A stretch of 64,000 nucleotides of DNA, taken from assembly GCF_003075455.1 (NCBI RefSeq), contig NZ_QDAE01000006.1, positions 111,650 to 175,649 on the forward strand, written 5' to 3'. This document shows positions 53,467 through 64,000 of this stretch, piece by piece (position 1 is the first letter of the stretch; each line of letters begins with the position of its first letter). The notes beneath the pieces were generated by a model that saw only the letters and a list, made by a program, of their open reading frames with translations, was not told the origin of the DNA and searched no databases. The position numbers were made by a program, and so were the translations under genes. Source of the DNA: Arthrobacter sp. Bz4. GTDB taxonomy: Bacteria; Actinomycetota; Actinomycetes; Actinomycetales; Micrococcaceae.

Positions 53467-56079
53467 CTACGCGTTGGCGACCAGACCGAGCTCGGACTTC
53501 GACGCCAGGCTAACGTGCTTGGGCAGCACCCGCACCGTGTACCCGAAGGACCCCGAGTGGTCGATCGTGACGCCACCCGAGAACAGGTACCGTCCCGCGC
53601 CAAGGTTCTCGGACACGTCGAGGTCGGCCAGGGCCACCTCGCTGAGCTCGTCATTGTCCAGGGCCCGACCGTAAGCCACCTCGACGGCGACGTCGTCGGG
53701 GGATAGCGCGCCAAGCGAGACGTAGGCGTTGACCGTCAGCGGGTCCCCGATCTGTGGATCCTCGGCTACGCCAACCGAATCTACGTGCTCCACCTGGACA
53801 GCCGACCAACCGTCGTTGATCCGTGAACGCCAGGCGGCGGTGTGCTTGGCCGCCGTGTAGTCCGACTCAGCCGCCAGGCAACCGGCACGCCAGGCGGGCT
53901 GGTACAGGTGGCTGACGTAGTCCTGCAGCATCCGCTCAGCGGATACGGCCGGGCCAAGGTTGGCCATGGTGTGCTTGATCATGGCCACCCACTGGTGTGG
54001 CACCCCATCATGGGACAGCTCAGACGGTCCGGCAGCGCCGGCGCCCTCCGAACGCACCGTGCTGTAGAACCGGGGAGCCACCTGCTCCTCAAGAAGGTCA
54101 TACAGGGCCGAGGCTTCAATGTCGTCGCGTTCCTCGGGGGACGCGTCGTTGTTCGCCGTGGGGATGGCCCAGCCGTTGTCGCCGTCGTACATTTCATCCC
54201 ACCAGCCGTCAAGAACCGACAGGTTAAGGCCGCCGTTGATGGCCGACTTCATGCCCGACGTGCCGCAGGCCTCCAGCGGACGCAACGGGTTGTTCAACCA
54301 GACATCGCAGCCGGGGAACAGGGTGCGTGCCATGGCGATGTCGTAGTTCGGGAGGAACACGATCCGGTGCCGTACCTCCGGGTCGTCAGTGAACCGGACC
54401 AGATCCTGGATCATCCGCTTGCCCTGCTCATCAGCCGGGTGGGACTTGCCAGCGATGACCAGCTGGATGGGGTTGTCCGGGTGAAGCAGCAAGGCCTTGA
54501 GTCGAGCCGGGTCCCTGAGCATCAAGGTCAACCGCTTGTACGTGGGTACCCGGCGGGCAAAACCAATGGTCAGCACGTCAGGATCGAGTACGTTGTTGGT
54601 CCATGCCAGCTCGGCGTCGGCCGCGCCACGCTTCTTCCAGGAGGAGCGGAGCCGCTGACGGACGTCGTCGATCAGGTTCGAGCGCAGGCGGCGGCGGAGC
54701 GCCCAGATATCGGAGTCTTCCACGTCGTACACCTTGGACCACTGGGGATCCAGGACCGACTCGGCGCCGAAACGGTCCCGGGCGAAGTCTGCGATCAGCG
54801 GGTCAACCCAGGTGGGCACGTGCACACCGTTGGTGACCGACGAGATGGGGACCTCACTGGTGTCGAATCCTGGCCACAGCCCGGAGAACATGCCACGGGA
54901 GACCACGCCATGCAGTTTGGCGACGCCATTGGCGCGCTGTGCCAGGCGCAGGCCCATCACCGCCATGTTGAACTTGTTCGGATCGCCGTCAACGTAGTTC
55001 TCGGCCCCAAGGGTGAGGACCTTCGCCGTCGGAACCGACGGTGCCAGACCGGCGTCGAAGAAGTGCTCAATCTGGGATTTCTCGAACCGGTCGATTCCCG
55101 CGGGGACCGGGGTGTGCGTGGTGAACACCGTGCAGGACCGGCCCGCGGTGAGCGCTTCCTCCCAGCTCATCGGCGACGCGCTCGAGGGATCCATCAGTTC
55201 ACGGATGCGCTCGATGCCGAGGAACCCGGCGTGACCCTCATTGGTGTGGAACACCTCGGGGGCCGGAGTGCCGGTCAGCCGTTCAAAGATACGCAGCGCT
55301 TTCACGCCACCCATGCCCAGCAGAAGTTCCTGCTGCAGACGCTGGTCGCCACCGCCGCCGTACAGCCGGTCGGTGACATTGCGGGCGGCCTCGTCATTGC
55401 CCGCGACATTGGAGTCAAGGAGCAGAAGCGGAACGCGGCCGATGTCGGCCCGCCAGATGTGGGCGATCAGCTGGCGTCCAGCGGGAAGCGGCAAGACTAC
55501 CTTCGCCGGGGTGCCGTCCTCCTCGCGGAGCAGGGTCAACGGCAGGCCGTCAGGATCGAGGACCGGGTAGGTTTCCTGCTGCCACGCATCGCGGGACAGC
55601 GACTGCTTGAAGTAGCCGGCCTGGTAAAGGAGTCCGACGCCGATCAGGGGGACACCAAGATCCGAGGCTGCTTTGAGGTGGTCGCCGGCGAGGATGCCGA
55701 GGCCACCTGAGTACTGGGGGAGGACGGCGCTGATGCCGTACTCGGGGGAGAAATAGGCGATGGACCGGGGCGCGTCGGCGCCGAGCGACTGGTACCAGCG
55801 GGGTTCGGAAAGGTACTGGTCCAGGTCGTCGCCGAGTTCCTGGATCCTCGCGACGAGACGCTCGTTGTCGGCGAGTTGGCTGAGCTGCTCACGGGTCACC
55901 GAGCCGAGGAAAGCGACGGGGTCCTGGCCGCTTGCCTCCCAGGCTGCTGGGTCAAGATCGTGGAATAAGCGGGTGGTCGGAAGATGCCACGACCAGCGCA
56001 AGTTGCCTGCCAGCTTGCCCAACGGGGCGATGCTTTCAGGGAGGACGGTACGGACTGTAAATCTGCGGATTGCCTTCAC
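53467..56079 (-). CDS. glgP: Alpha-glucan phosphorylase
   Basis: An 870-residue phosphorylase of the short GT35 type. It releases glucose-1-phosphate from alpha-1,4-glucans with phosphate. Beginning KAIRRFTVRTVLPESIAPLG and NLRWSWH are typical, as are FSPEYGIS, YSGGLGILAGDHLKAASDLG and the PLP Lys in EACGTSGMKSAINGG near residue 610. The start is GTG at 56079, where the family similarity begins; TAGCCT seven bases upstream fits leaderless initiation. A longer open frame upstream is unsupported. Divergent from glgE. Confidence 0.92.
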   Translation of the reverse strand: MKAIRRFTVRTVLPESIAPLGKLAGNLRWSWHLPTTRLFHDLDPAAWEASGQDPVAFLGSVTREQLSQLADNERLVARIQELGDDLDQYLSEPRWYQSLGADAPRSIAYFSPEYGISAVLPQYSGGLGILAGDHLKAASDLGVPLIGVGLLYQAGYFKQSLSRDAWQQETYPVLDPDGLPLTLLREEDGTPAKVVLPLPAGRQLIAHIWRADIGRVPLLLLDSNVAGNDEAARNVTDRLYGGGGDQRLQQELLLGMGGVKALRIFERLTGTPAPEVFHTNEGHAGFLGIERIRELMDPSSASPMSWEEALTAGRSCTVFTTHTPVPAGIDRFEKSQIEHFFDAGLAPSVPTAKVLTLGAENYVDGDPNKFNMAVMGLRLAQRANGVAKLHGVVSRGMFSGLWPGFDTSEVPISSVTNGVHVPTWVDPLIADFARDRFGAESVLDPQWSKVYDVEDSDIWALRRRLRSNLIDDVRQRLRSSWKKRGAADAELAWTNNVLDPDVLTIGFARRVPTYKRLTLMLRDPARLKALLLHPDNPIQLVIAGKSHPADEQGKRMIQDLVRFTDDPEVRHRIVFLPNYDIAMARTLFPGCDVWLNNPLRPLEACGTSGMKSAINGGLNLSVLDGWWDEMYDGDNGWAIPTANNDASPEERDDIEASALYDLLEEQVAPRFYSTVRSEGAGAAGPSELSHDGVPHQWVAMIKHTMANLGPAVSAERMLQDYVSHLYQPAWRAGCLAAESDYTAAKHTAAWRSRINDGWSAVQVEHVDSVGVAEDPQIGDPLTVNAYVSLGALSPDDVAVEVAYGRALDNDELSEVALADLDVSENLGAGRYLFSGGVTIDHSGSFGYTVRVLPKHVSLASKSELGLVANA

Positions 56080-56245
56080 CCGGGAAAGGCTAGCGTATTT
56101 TTCCCGGCGTAGGACCGCTGGAGGGTTCCGATGAGAGCAAGTGAGAGTAAACGTTTGCGTTGACGCCCAACTCGACTGCAAAAAGCACTGATGTTACGTC
56201 CGCGCGCCTTAGCAATCTGGGCAAATACTCGCTAACGTCTAACGT
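56080..56245. promoter_or_regulatory. glgP-glgE divergent promoter region with a LacI-type site
   Basis: GTAAACGTTTGC (56147-56158) has the AACGTT centre of LacI-family operators. Leaderless -10 boxes flank it: TAGCCT for glgP (56087-56092, minus) and TAACGT for glgE (56233-56238, with -35-like TTAGCA at 56209-56214). Confidence 0.5.
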
Positions 56246-58315
56246 GTGACGACTTCAATAGAGCCACCACGTAAGGGACGCACCGCCAGGAAGCCGATAG
56301 ACAGGGCTGATCTGCGGTACGGACGAATTCCAATTACCAATATTTCTCCGGTTGTCGATGGTGGGGCCTTCCCCTCCAAAGCGATCCCTGGATCAGATAT
56401 TGCGGTGGGCGCTACAGTCTTCCGGGAAGGGCACGACCAGCTTGGGGTATCAGCGGTCCTGCTCTCCGGTAAAGGCAAGGAAGTCCAGCGGGTGCGCTTG
56501 GCGCCGGTGGGCCAGGGGCTGGACCGGTATGAAGGTCTCCTCCGCCCCCCAGCTGTCGGCAACTACACCTTCGTCATCGAAGGGTGGGGTGACCTGTACG
56601 GCACCTGGCACCACAACGCTGAGGTGAAGATCGCGGCTGGAGTCGACGTCGAGCTGATGCTCGCCGAGGGCGCAGCCCTGTTCACTAACGCTGCGACGAC
56701 CCGTAAGAGGAAGGACGCGGTGGTCTTCACCGAGGCCGCACGGGTCCTCGCCGACACTGAGCTCCCGATCGACGAGCGGCTTGCCGCAGGTGAGTCGGCG
56801 GCTATCCTCGCGGCCATCAGCCGGGAGCCCCTGCGTGACCTGGTGACCGTATCCCAGCCTTATCCGATCAAGGTCGAACGCGAACTTGCGGGACGTGCAT
56901 CCTGGTACGAGTTCTTCCCCCGGTCCGAAGGCGCCACCTACGAGCCGGGGTCGGGCGCGTGGACCTCCGGCACCTTCGTCACCGCAGCCGACCGGCTACC
57001 CGCGGTCGCTGACATGGGATTCGACGTCGTCTACCTCCCGCCCATCCACCCGATCGGGCGCACCCACCGTAAGGGGCCCAACAACACACTGACGGCTGGC
57101 CCCGAGGACCCGGGGTCGCCCTGGGCTATCGGCGCCGCTGAAGGTGGCCACGACGCGATCCACCCCGACCTCGGCACCTTCGATGACTTCGACGTCTTCG
57201 TGGCGCGGGCCAACGAACTGAACCTTGAAATTGCGCTGGACCTGGCGCTTCAGGCTTCCCCTGACCATCCCTGGGTCACTTCACACCCAGAATGGTTCAC
57301 CACCCGGGTGGATGGGTCGATTGCCTACGCGGAGAACCCTCCGAAGAAGTACCAGGACATCTACCCGATCAACTTCGACAACGATCCCGATGGCCTCTCC
57401 CGCGAAGTCCTCAGGATCGTCCTGCTGTGGATCAGCCACGGGGTGAAGATTTTCCGCGTCGACAACCCGCACACCAAACCGGTGGTGTTCTGGGAATGGC
57501 TGATCCGCGAAGTCAACCGGAAGCATCCCGACGTCGTTTTCCTCGCCGAGGCTTTCACCCGCCCGCCGATGATGCACGCCCTGGGCCGTGCCGGCTTCCA
57601 GCAGTCCTACACCTACTTCACCTGGCGCAACACCAAAACTGAGCTCGAAGAGTATTTCACCGAAGTCAGTAAGGTCAGCGCGCCATATTTCCGCCCCAAC
57701 TTTTTCGTCAACACCCCCGATATCCTCACCGAGTTCCTTCAGTACGGCGGACCTGCGGGCTTCAAGATCCGGGCGGCCCTGGCAGCGATGGCCAGCCCAC
57801 TCTGGGGTGTCTACGCCGGATACGAACTGTTTGAACACGTGGCCAGGCCCGGTGCCGAGGAGTCGATCGACAACGAGAAATTCGAGTATCGACCCCGCGA
57901 CTTCAAGCGCGCCGAAGCCGAAGGCAGGAGTCTGGCGCCGTACCTCACCAGGCTGAACCACATCCGACGGGACCACCCGGCGTTGGGCGATCTCGAGAAC
58001 CTGACCATTCACCACAGCTCGGACACGGAAACCCTGGTGTTCTCCAAGCACAAGGAGAACGTCGGCGGCGACAGTACAGTCAAAGACACCATCATCGTGG
58101 TGGTGAATCTTGACCCGCACGGGGCCAGGGAAAGTACAGTCTCCCTGAACCTCGATGCGCTGTCCCTCGATCCCGAGGACTGCAATGAGGACGGTACCTT
58201 CTGGGTGGACGATCTCATCACCGGCCAGAGTTGGGTCTGGGGCACCCACAACTACGTCAGGCTGGATCCGCATGTGGAACCAGCACACATCCTTTACCTC
58301 AGGAGGAAGCCCTAG
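56246..58315 (+). CDS. glgE: Alpha-1,4-glucan:maltose-1-phosphate maltosyltransferase
   Basis: A 689-residue GH13_3 enzyme that adds maltose from maltose-1-phosphate to the non-reducing end of alpha-1,4-glucan. An N-terminal beta-domain ([20 protein letters not shown]) precedes the catalytic barrel with nucleophile Asp in [12 protein letters not shown] (near residue 406), acid Glu in [15 protein letters not shown] (near 435) and [15 protein letters not shown] [10 protein letters not shown]. The GTG at 56246 is seven bases after TAACGT. treS starts at its stop codon, and maltokinase-glgB follows, completing the GlgE pathway. Confidence 0.95.
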   Translation: MTTSIEPPRKGRTARKPIDRADLRYGRIPITNISPVVDGGAFPSKAIPGSDIAVGATVFREGHDQLGVSAVLLSGKGKEVQRVRLAPVGQGLDRYEGLLRPPAVGNYTFVIEGWGDLYGTWHHNAEVKIAAGVDVELMLAEGAALFTNAATTRKRKDAVVFTEAARVLADTELPIDERLAAGESAAILAAISREPLRDLVTVSQPYPIKVERELAGRASWYEFFPRSEGATYEPGSGAWTSGTFVTAADRLPAVADMGFDVVYLPPIHPIGRTHRKGPNNTLTAGPEDPGSPWAIGAAEGGHDAIHPDLGTFDDFDVFVARANELNLEIALDLALQASPDHPWVTSHPEWFTTRVDGSIAYAENPPKKYQDIYPINFDNDPDGLSREVLRIVLLWISHGVKIFRVDNPHTKPVVFWEWLIREVNRKHPDVVFLAEAFTRPPMMHALGRAGFQQSYTYFTWRNTKTELEEYFTEVSKVSAPYFRPNFFVNTPDILTEFLQYGGPAGFKIRAALAAMASPLWGVYAGYELFEHVARPGAEESIDNEKFEYRPRDFKRAEAEGRSLAPYLTRLNHIRRDHPALGDLENLTIHHSSDTETLVFSKHKENVGGDSTVKDTIIVVVNLDPHGARESTVSLNLDALSLDPEDCNEDGTFWVDDLITGQSWVWGTHNYVRLDPHVEPAHILYLRRKP

Positions 58316-60081
58316 TGGCCAACCCGTTTCAACTCAACGCACCCGGTCTCGCGCATGACCCACACTGGTACCGCAAGGCCGTATTTTACGAAGTTCTGGT
58401 GCGCGGGTTCGCGGATGCGAACGGCGATGGCTCTGGCGATTTCTCCGGACTGATCGACAAACTGGATTATCTGCAGTGGCTTGGCGTCGATTGCCTGTGG
58501 CTGCCACCGTTCTTCAAGTCGCCCCTGCGCGACGGTGGCTACGACATCGCCGACTACTACAACGTCCTCGATGAGTTCGGCACCATCAGTGATTTCAAGC
58601 GTCTGGTCGCCGAGGCACACGCCCGCGGCGTCCGCGTCATCATCGACCTGCCGCTGAACCACACCTCGGACAAGCACCACTGGTTCGAGGAGTCCCGAAA
58701 CGACCCCGACGGCCCCTACGGCGACTTCTACGTCTGGAGCGACACCGACGAGAAGTACGAGGACGCGCGGATCATCTTCGTGGATACCGAGGAGTCCAAC
58801 TGGACCTTCGACCCCGTCCGCCGGCAGTTCTTCTGGCACCGGTTCTTCTCCCACCAGCCGGACCTGAACTTCGAAAACCCCAAGGTTATTGAAGCGCTCT
58901 TCGACGTGGTGAAGTTCTGGCTGGACCAGGGCATTGATGGTTTCCGCGCGGATGCCATCCCTTACCTCTTCGAGGAGGAAGGGACCAACTGCGAGAACCT
59001 GCCGCAGACCCACGCCTTCCTCAAGGACCTGCGCACCATGGTCGACGAGAACTATCCCGGCCGGATCATCGTCGCCGAAGCAAACCAGCTGCCCGAGGAG
59101 GTTGTCGAGTACTTCGGCGACGCCGAGGGGCCGGAATGCCACATGTGCTTCCACTTCCCGATCATGCCCAAGCTCTTCTACGCCCTGCGGGACCAGAAGG
59201 CCGGACCAATCATCGAGACGATGGCCGAAACGCCGAACATTCCCGCTGGCGCCCAGTGGGGTACCTTCCTCAGGAATCATGACGAGCTCACCCTCGAAAT
59301 GGTCACCAACGAGGAACGCGAAGCGATGCTCGGTTGGTACGCGCCGGACTCAAGGATGCGCGCCAACGTCGGTATCCGCCGTCGTCTGTCGCCGCTCCTG
59401 GACAACTCGCGGGCCGAAGTTGAACTGATTCACGCACTGCTGCTGTCCCTGCCTGGCAGCCCGTTCCTCTACTACGGGGATGAAATCGGGATGGGCGACA
59501 ACATCTGGCTTGACGATCGTGACGCGTCGCGGACCCCCATGCAATGGAACCCCGACCGTAACGCCGGGTTCTCGACGGCTGACCCCGGGAAGCTCTACCT
59601 CCCCGTCGTCCAGTCGCTGGTCTACCACTACAACCACGTCAACGTTGAGGCACAGCTGGCCAGTTCAAGCTCGCTGCTGCACTGGATGCGCCAGATGCTT
59701 GCAGTGCGCCGGACCCGCCCGGCCTTCGGCCTGGGTTCGTACCGCAACGTGCCCACCGAAGCTGAGTCGGTGCTGGCCTTCATCCGTGAGGTGGAGGTCG
59801 ATAATGCCGAAGGCGAGCAGCCAGAGGTGCTGTTGTGCGTGTTCAACCTGTCGCAACACCCGGTTGCCGCGCAGCTGAACCTGCCGGAATATGCCGGACG
59901 GGGTCTGCGGGACCTCTTCGGTGGCACGCCGTTCCCGACCTTCGGCGACGACGGTGCACTCACCCTGACGCTCGGAAGCCACGATTTCTACTGGCTCCGT
60001 CTCCGCTCAGCCAGCTCAAACACTGCTTCACCGCTTACTGAAGCCCTGCCAATAATTCAAGCCCCGGAGGCCGTAAAGTAA
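58315..60081 (+). CDS. treS: Trehalose synthase (maltose alpha-D-glucosyltransferase)
   Basis: A 588-residue GH13_16 enzyme that interconverts trehalose and maltose. Catalytic Asp in [17 protein letters not shown] (near residue 212), Glu in [17 protein letters not shown] (near 254) and Asp in [12 protein letters not shown]. The GTG start overlaps the glgE stop by one base and has AGGAGG eight bases upstream, so it is chosen over a longer frame. Supplies maltose to the maltokinase encoded next. Confidence 0.95.
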   Translation: MANPFQLNAPGLAHDPHWYRKAVFYEVLVRGFADANGDGSGDFSGLIDKLDYLQWLGVDCLWLPPFFKSPLRDGGYDIADYYNVLDEFGTISDFKRLVAEAHARGVRVIIDLPLNHTSDKHHWFEESRNDPDGPYGDFYVWSDTDEKYEDARIIFVDTEESNWTFDPVRRQFFWHRFFSHQPDLNFENPKVIEALFDVVKFWLDQGIDGFRADAIPYLFEEEGTNCENLPQTHAFLKDLRTMVDENYPGRIIVAEANQLPEEVVEYFGDAEGPECHMCFHFPIMPKLFYALRDQKAGPIIETMAETPNIPAGAQWGTFLRNHDELTLEMVTNEEREAMLGWYAPDSRMRANVGIRRRLSPLLDNSRAEVELIHALLLSLPGSPFLYYGDEIGMGDNIWLDDRDASRTPMQWNPDRNAGFSTADPGKLYLPVVQSLVYHYNHVNVEAQLASSSSLLHWMRQMLAVRRTRPAFGLGSYRNVPTEAESVLAFIREVEVDNAEGEQPEVLLCVFNLSQHPVAAQLNLPEYAGRGLRDLFGGTPFPTFGDDGALTLTLGSHDFYWLRLRSASSNTASPLTEALPIIQAPEAVK

Positions 60082-63000
60082 TGCCCAAACTGACGCCGAC
60101 CTTTCCAGAACTCCTCACTTCATGGCTACCGAATCAGCGGTGGTTCCCTGCCAGAGGCCGCGAGTTTGAACTTCGAAGGGTCGGCGGCATCCGGCTGGAG
60201 GATCCAGCCGGTGCGGTGGGCCTTGACGTTCACCTGATTGCCGTCGATTCCGGCCACCGGAGGGACATCGTCCAGATCCCGTTGAGCTACCGCGACGCAC
60301 CCTTGAAAGGCGCGGAAGATGCGCTGATCGGCGAGGCGGAGCACACCGAATTGGGGCACCGCTGGATCTACGACGCCACCCATGACCCGGTATTCGTGAC
60401 GGCCTGGGTTGAATTGATGCGCTCGGGCGGTGTCACCGAGGACGGCCGGACCAGGGGTTACCCGATGGAATCGTTCGCCTCGGCTAAACGGTTCGACAAG
60501 CCACTTCCGCTGACCGTTCTCAAGGGCGAACAATCAAACACCTCTGTCGTGGTGCGTACGCCGGCCGGCTCGATGATCGTGAAATTCTTCCGGGTGCTGG
60601 CACCGGGGGAAAGCCCCGACGTTCAGGTCAGCGCCAAGCTCACCGATGCCGGATCCGTCGATGTGCCCACCACGTTCGGGTGGGTCACCGGCAGCTGGGA
60701 GGACACGGGAGCCGGGGAGAAGCAGTGGTTGACCGGTCACCTCAGCGTCCTGCGGGATTTCATCGACAACAGCACCGACGCCTGGCGGACCGCCTCGGTT
60801 GCGGCCGCTTCGAACACCGATTTCACTGCGGAGGCGTCCGAACTGGGCCGGGTGACCGGGCGTATCCACGCGCAGTTGGCCGCTGCGTTCGGAAGCCGGG
60901 CAGCAAGCGACGTCGAACGCGGCGAATTCATCGAGACCCTGGTGCAGCGCATCGAATGGGCCTGGCAGGAAGCACACGACGTCGTTGGGCCGCTCGAGTC
61001 CGAGGTGGCCAAGGTTATTGAGCGGGTCCGCAGTGTGCAGACGCTCCCCGATCTTCAGCGCATCCACGCCGACTACCATCTGGGACAGGTTCTCAACGCA
61101 CCTGACGGGTCTTGGCTGGTGCTCGACTTTGAGGGCGAACCACTGCGTCCCGCCGCGGAGCGCAGCGTCCCCGATGTGGTGCTGCGCGACGTCGTCGGGA
61201 TGATGCGTTCGCTCGAGTATGCCGGTGCGGCAGCAGCCCATGGCAACGACGCCGCGACCGCCGACGCCGACCAGTGGACCGCGGCCGCGGGTGCCGCTTT
61301 CGCGGCTGGTTATCAGGACCAGACCGGGACGCTGGTTGACCCAGCAGATCCGCTCTTCCTCGCACTGTGGCTGGATAAGGCCCTGTACGAAGTGGTCTAC
61401 GAGCTACGCAACCGGCCGGACTGGGTCGACATCCCGGTCCGTGACGTGCGCCGCGCCCTGACCGGGTCCACCAGCGCCACGCAGGAAACGCCATCATCTG
61501 CCGTTTCGCCGCCGCTAACCGCGGGGCCCGTGGACCCGGTAGTGGCCGTCGACGCCGTCGTTGGTTCTGATCCAGTCTTTAGTTCTGACACGGTCGCCGG
61601 TACGGACGCCGTCACCACCTCACCGGGGCGGATCGAACATTCAATCGACATCCTGCAACCAGTGTCGGAGGGCCGCTACCACCAGCCGCATGCTGTGCTG
61701 GGCGCACACCTCGACGGGCACGGGCTGGTCACTATCCGCACCCTCCGACGTCTCGCGCAGCGCGTCACCGTGGTGACCGGCAGCGGTCGCGTCGAATTGG
61801 AGCATGAACACAACGGCATCTGGGTTGGCACCCTTGCAGCGGAGATCGCCGGGCACGTCCCGGACTACCGCCTCGAAGTGACGTACGACGGTGAGCCGCA
61901 GATTGTCGATGATCCGTACCGGTTCCTCCCCACGCTGGGCGAAATCGACATGCACCTCCTGGCAGAGGGGCGGCACGAAACGCTGTGGACTGCGCTCGGC
62001 GCGCACGTCCGCCACTACACATCCGTGCTGGGCGACATCAATGGCGTCAGCTTCGCCGTTTGGGCGCCCAATGCCCAGGCCGTTCGCGTCAAAGCGGACT
62101 TCAATGGGTGGGACGGCTCAATCAACGCGATGCGTGCGCTGGGCAGTTCGGGGTTCTGGGAGATCTTCATTCCCGGGGCTGTCGCGGGGTCACGGTACAA
62201 GTTCGAAATCCTCGGCAGCGACGGGCATTGGCGTGAGAAGGCCGACCCGATGGCCCGCGGTACCGAAATCCCGCCCCTCACCGGCTCGCGTGTGGTCGAG
62301 TCGAGGTACACCTTCCAGGACGACGAATGGATGACCGCGCGGGCGGCAGCAGATCCGCACAACGGTCCCATGAGCGTCTACGAGGTGCACCTTGGTTCCT
62401 GGCGGGTGGGTCTTGACTACCGGGAATTGGCCGAGCAGCTCACCGAGTATGTTCAGTGGCAGGGCTTCACCCACGTTGAAATGATGCCTGTCGCCGAACA
62501 CCCCTTCGGTGGCTCCTGGGGTTACCAGGTGACCTCGTACTATGCGCCGACGTCGCGCTTCGGTCACCCCGACGACTTCAAGTATCTGGTGGATAAACTG
62601 CACCAGGCCGGGATCGGCGTCATCATGGACTGGGTTCCAGCGCACTTCCCCAAGGATGAGTTCGCGTTGGCGAAGTTCGACGGCGGGACCCTTTACGAGC
62701 ACGGCGATCCCTTCCTTGGGGAGCACCCCGATTGGGGAACCCTGATCTTCGACTTCGGTCGTCGTGAAGTACGGAACTTCCTGGTCGCCAATGCCCTCTA
62801 CTGGCTAGAGGAATTCCACATTGACGGGCTGCGCGTGGACGCCGTCGCATCGATGCTCTATTTGGACTACTCACGCGAAGAAGGCCAATGGACGCCGAAC
62901 CGTCTGGGCGGCAGGGAAAACCTTGAAGCGATTGATTTCCTTCAGGAGGTCAATGCAACCGCCTACAAGCGGGTGCCTGGTGTCGTGATGATCGCCGAGG

Positions 63001-63806
63001 AATCGACGTCCTTCCCCGGGGTCACCCGCGCCACCAGCGGAGGCGGCCTCGGATTCGGGCTGAAGTGGAACATGGGCTGGATGAATGACTCGTTGGAGTA
63101 CATGGCTGAAGACCCGGTCAACCGTGGCTACCACCACGGCAAGGCCACCTTCTCCATGGTGTATGCCTACACCGAGAACTTCCTGCTGCCGATCAGCCAT
63201 GACGAAGTTGTGCACGGCAAGGGATCGCTGCTGCGGAAGATGCCGGGTGACCGGTGGCAGCAGCTCGCCAGCGTACGCGCCTACCTGGCGTTCCAGTGGG
63301 CGCACCCCGGTAAGCAGCTGATCTTCATGGGCACTGAGTACGCCCAGGAATCTGAGTGGTCGGAGCAGTACGGTCTCGACTGGTGGCTTTCGGACACCCC
63401 TGCGCACAAGGGCGTCCAACATTTGGTGCGGTCCCTGAACGGGATCTATCGAAACACGCCGGCGCTATATGTCCGGGACAACGATCCGTCGGGGTTCCAG
63501 TGGATTGATGAGAACGACGGCGCCCGCAACACCCTGTCCTTCATCCGCTGGGATGGCCAAGGCAATCCGCTGGTTTGCATTGCCAACTTCGCCGGAGCGC
63601 CCCATGAAGGATTCAGGGTAGGGCTGCCCTGGTCGGGGGATTGGGAAGAGGTGCTCAACACGGATGCTGAAGAGTTTGGCGGTTCAGGTGTTGGCAACCT
63701 TGGCGGAGTAACAGCTGTCGAAGGACCATGCAGCGGGCAGCCTGCATATGCTGACCTGCGGGTTCCACCGTTGGGCGTTGTGTATTTGGCTCCAAAAAAG
63801 CCTTAG
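60081..63806 (+). CDS. glgB: Maltokinase-branching enzyme fusion
   Basis: A 1,241-residue protein with two enzymes. Residues about 1-470 are maltokinase (Pep2/Mak): [17 protein letters not shown] at the beginning, [14 protein letters not shown], and catalytic [10 protein letters not shown] near residues 330-340, with VLDFEGEP. A Val/Asp/Thr-rich linker covers about 475-520. Residues about 525-1241 are a complete 1,4-alpha-glucan branching enzyme: two CBM48-type modules ([27 protein letters not shown]), then barrel nucleophile Asp in [17 protein letters not shown] (near 919) and Glu in [12 protein letters not shown] (near 972). It phosphorylates maltose and branches glucan. GGAGG lies upstream; the start overlaps the treS stop. 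Confidence 0.95.
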   Translation: MPKLTPTFPELLTSWLPNQRWFPARGREFELRRVGGIRLEDPAGAVGLDVHLIAVDSGHRRDIVQIPLSYRDAPLKGAEDALIGEAEHTELGHRWIYDATHDPVFVTAWVELMRSGGVTEDGRTRGYPMESFASAKRFDKPLPLTVLKGEQSNTSVVVRTPAGSMIVKFFRVLAPGESPDVQVSAKLTDAGSVDVPTTFGWVTGSWEDTGAGEKQWLTGHLSVLRDFIDNSTDAWRTASVAAASNTDFTAEASELGRVTGRIHAQLAAAFGSRAASDVERGEFIETLVQRIEWAWQEAHDVVGPLESEVAKVIERVRSVQTLPDLQRIHADYHLGQVLNAPDGSWLVLDFEGEPLRPAAERSVPDVVLRDVVGMMRSLEYAGAAAAHGNDAATADADQWTAAAGAAFAAGYQDQTGTLVDPADPLFLALWLDKALYEVVYELRNRPDWVDIPVRDVRRALTGSTSATQETPSSAVSPPLTAGPVDPVVAVDAVVGSDPVFSSDTVAGTDAVTTSPGRIEHSIDILQPVSEGRYHQPHAVLGAHLDGHGLVTIRTLRRLAQRVTVVTGSGRVELEHEHNGIWVGTLAAEIAGHVPDYRLEVTYDGEPQIVDDPYRFLPTLGEIDMHLLAEGRHETLWTALGAHVRHYTSVLGDINGVSFAVWAPNAQAVRVKADFNGWDGSINAMRALGSSGFWEIFIPGAVAGSRYKFEILGSDGHWREKADPMARGTEIPPLTGSRVVESRYTFQDDEWMTARAAADPHNGPMSVYEVHLGSWRVGLDYRELAEQLTEYVQWQGFTHVEMMPVAEHPFGGSWGYQVTSYYAPTSRFGHPDDFKYLVDKLHQAGIGVIMDWVPAHFPKDEFALAKFDGGTLYEHGDPFLGEHPDWGTLIFDFGRREVRNFLVANALYWLEEFHIDGLRVDAVASMLYLDYSREEGQWTPNRLGGRENLEAIDFLQEVNATAYKRVPGVVMIAEESTSFPGVTRATSGGGLGFGLKWNMGWMNDSLEYMAEDPVNRGYHHGKATFSMVYAYTENFLLPISHDEVVHGKGSLLRKMPGDRWQQLASVRAYLAFQWAHPGKQLIFMGTEYAQESEWSEQYGLDWWLSDTPAHKGVQHLVRSLNGIYRNTPALYVRDNDPSGFQWIDENDGARNTLSFIRWDGQGNPLVCIANFAGAPHEGFRVGLPWSGDWEEVLNTDAEEFGGSGVGNLGGVTAVEGPCSGQPAYADLRVPPLGVVYLAPKKP

Positions 63807-63813
63807 ATCCGCA

Positions 63814-63842
63814 CGGGGCCGGGCATTTTGCACCCGGCCCCG
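63814..63842 (+). terminator. Terminator after glgB
   Basis: Perfect 10-bp arms CGGGGCCGGG and CCCGGCCCCG with a 9-base loop, eight bases after the stop. No U run. Confidence 0.75.
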
Positions 63843-63850
63843 AGGGCGAT

Positions 63851-63879
63851 TTACAACTTCGGCAGAAGGGTGCTAGAGT
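63851..63879 (+). promoter_or_regulatory. Promoter of an unseen downstream gene
   Basis: -35 TTACAA (63851-63856), a 17-base spacer and -10 TAGAGT (63874-63879), followed by TTATAT. Transcription would start near 63886, just before a long-range stem. Confidence 0.5.
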
Positions 63880-63885
63880 TTATAT

Positions 63886-64000
63886 CCGCGCTGGTCGAGG
63901 GAATTGACCGGCTGACAACCACCAGAACTACGGTTCGTCTCTAGTGCAGTATGACTCAGGGATTGGAAGATCAGCCGATTTGACCTGAAGATGATCAGCC
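63886..64000 (+). other. Possible structured 5' leader (riboswitch-like), partial
   Basis: GCTGGTC (63890-63896) can pair with GATCAGC (63969-63975) to close an 80-base element. Inside are GAGGGA, GACCGGCTGA, CAACC and, before the closing arm, TTGGAAGAT, which recall parts of the S-box (SAM-I) core. The match is incomplete and no S-box model was run, so no riboswitch class is assigned. Confidence 0.3.

Noticed and set aside
53842..55710. 622-codon plus-strand frame inside glgP
   Set aside because: It is antisense to conserved phosphorylase sequence, including the PLP Lys region, and has no recognisable features.
56080..56181. N-terminal extension of glgP
   Set aside because: Similarity to the family begins at the GTG at 56079 and a -10-like box lies seven bases before it.
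57281..58288. 335-codon minus-strand frame in glgE
   Set aside because: Shadow of the glgE coding sequence; no domain or ribosome site.

Overview
The window is high-GC chromosomal DNA of an actinobacterium, most likely an Arthrobacter-like member of the Micrococcaceae. The signs are the phoU / senX3-regX3 / carD / ispDF / cysS / rlmB neighbourhood, the GlgE trehalose-glycogen pathway with a maltokinase-branching enzyme fusion, a mycothiol-type ArsC, GTP-dependent PEPCK, and promoter-to-start spacings typical of leaderless actinobacterial transcripts. I see no phage, insertion sequence, integrase, CRISPR array or rRNA operon; the window is ordinary chromosome with some accessory islands.

Layout. 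0-3 kb: tail of a membrane protein, a DUF4232 lipoprotein and a YcnI-type copper protein with a membrane partner (minus strand), then a frameshifted rlmH. 3-6 kb: DUF2256/DUF3253 protein, ArsC-like protein, tRNA-Ser(CGA), PPOX-fold stress protein, divergent tadA and upp. 6-12.6 kb: a regulatory island with a winged-helix regulator and two large co-translated LuxR-type proteins, the second with a degenerate P-loop. 13-26.8 kb: SixA phosphatase, flavoprotein disulfide reductase, tRNA-Arg(ACG), pckG with a CRP/GlxR-type site, a PadR/hydrolase pair under a perfect palindrome, manB, a RecQ helicase with a PRTase-like tail, tRNA-Ser(GCT), a prolyl oligopeptidase and a FAD/NAD(P)-binding protein. 26.8-33 kb: two large secreted SLH-repeat enzymes, a 5'-nucleotidase and an ExeM-type nuclease, which share a duplicated promoter-leader, signal peptide and C-terminus. 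33-43 kb: tRNA-Ser(TGA), quinone oxidoreductase, GAF-ANTAR regulator, small unknown genes, aldo/keto reductase, tRNA-Thr(CGT), the tmk-holB-TAP-type peptidase operon, metB, a DUF2516 gene and gpmA. 43-51 kb: phosphate signalling and housekeeping genes. 51-64 kb: the alpha-glucan/trehalose cluster (glgX, glgP, glgE, treS, maltokinase-glgB), ending in a terminator and the promoter and leader of an unseen downstream gene.

How genes work together. Repeats of GTGAAC at 10-11 bp spacing lie in front of phoU and of both secreted SLH enzymes. This suggests that SenX3-RegX3 switches on extracellular DNA breakdown (nuclease, then 5'-nucleotidase) to release phosphate; that link is inference. TreS, maltokinase, GlgE and GlgB form a trehalose-to-glucan route, while GlgX and GlgP break glucan down. 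A LacI-type half-palindrome lies between the divergent glgP and glgE.

Data quality. Four minus-strand genes (rlmH, the nuclease, the TAP-type peptidase and the lipoprotein beside carD) each lack exactly one base, and each is repaired by adding one G to rebuild a GGCC. This looks more like systematic base-calling loss than four independent mutations.
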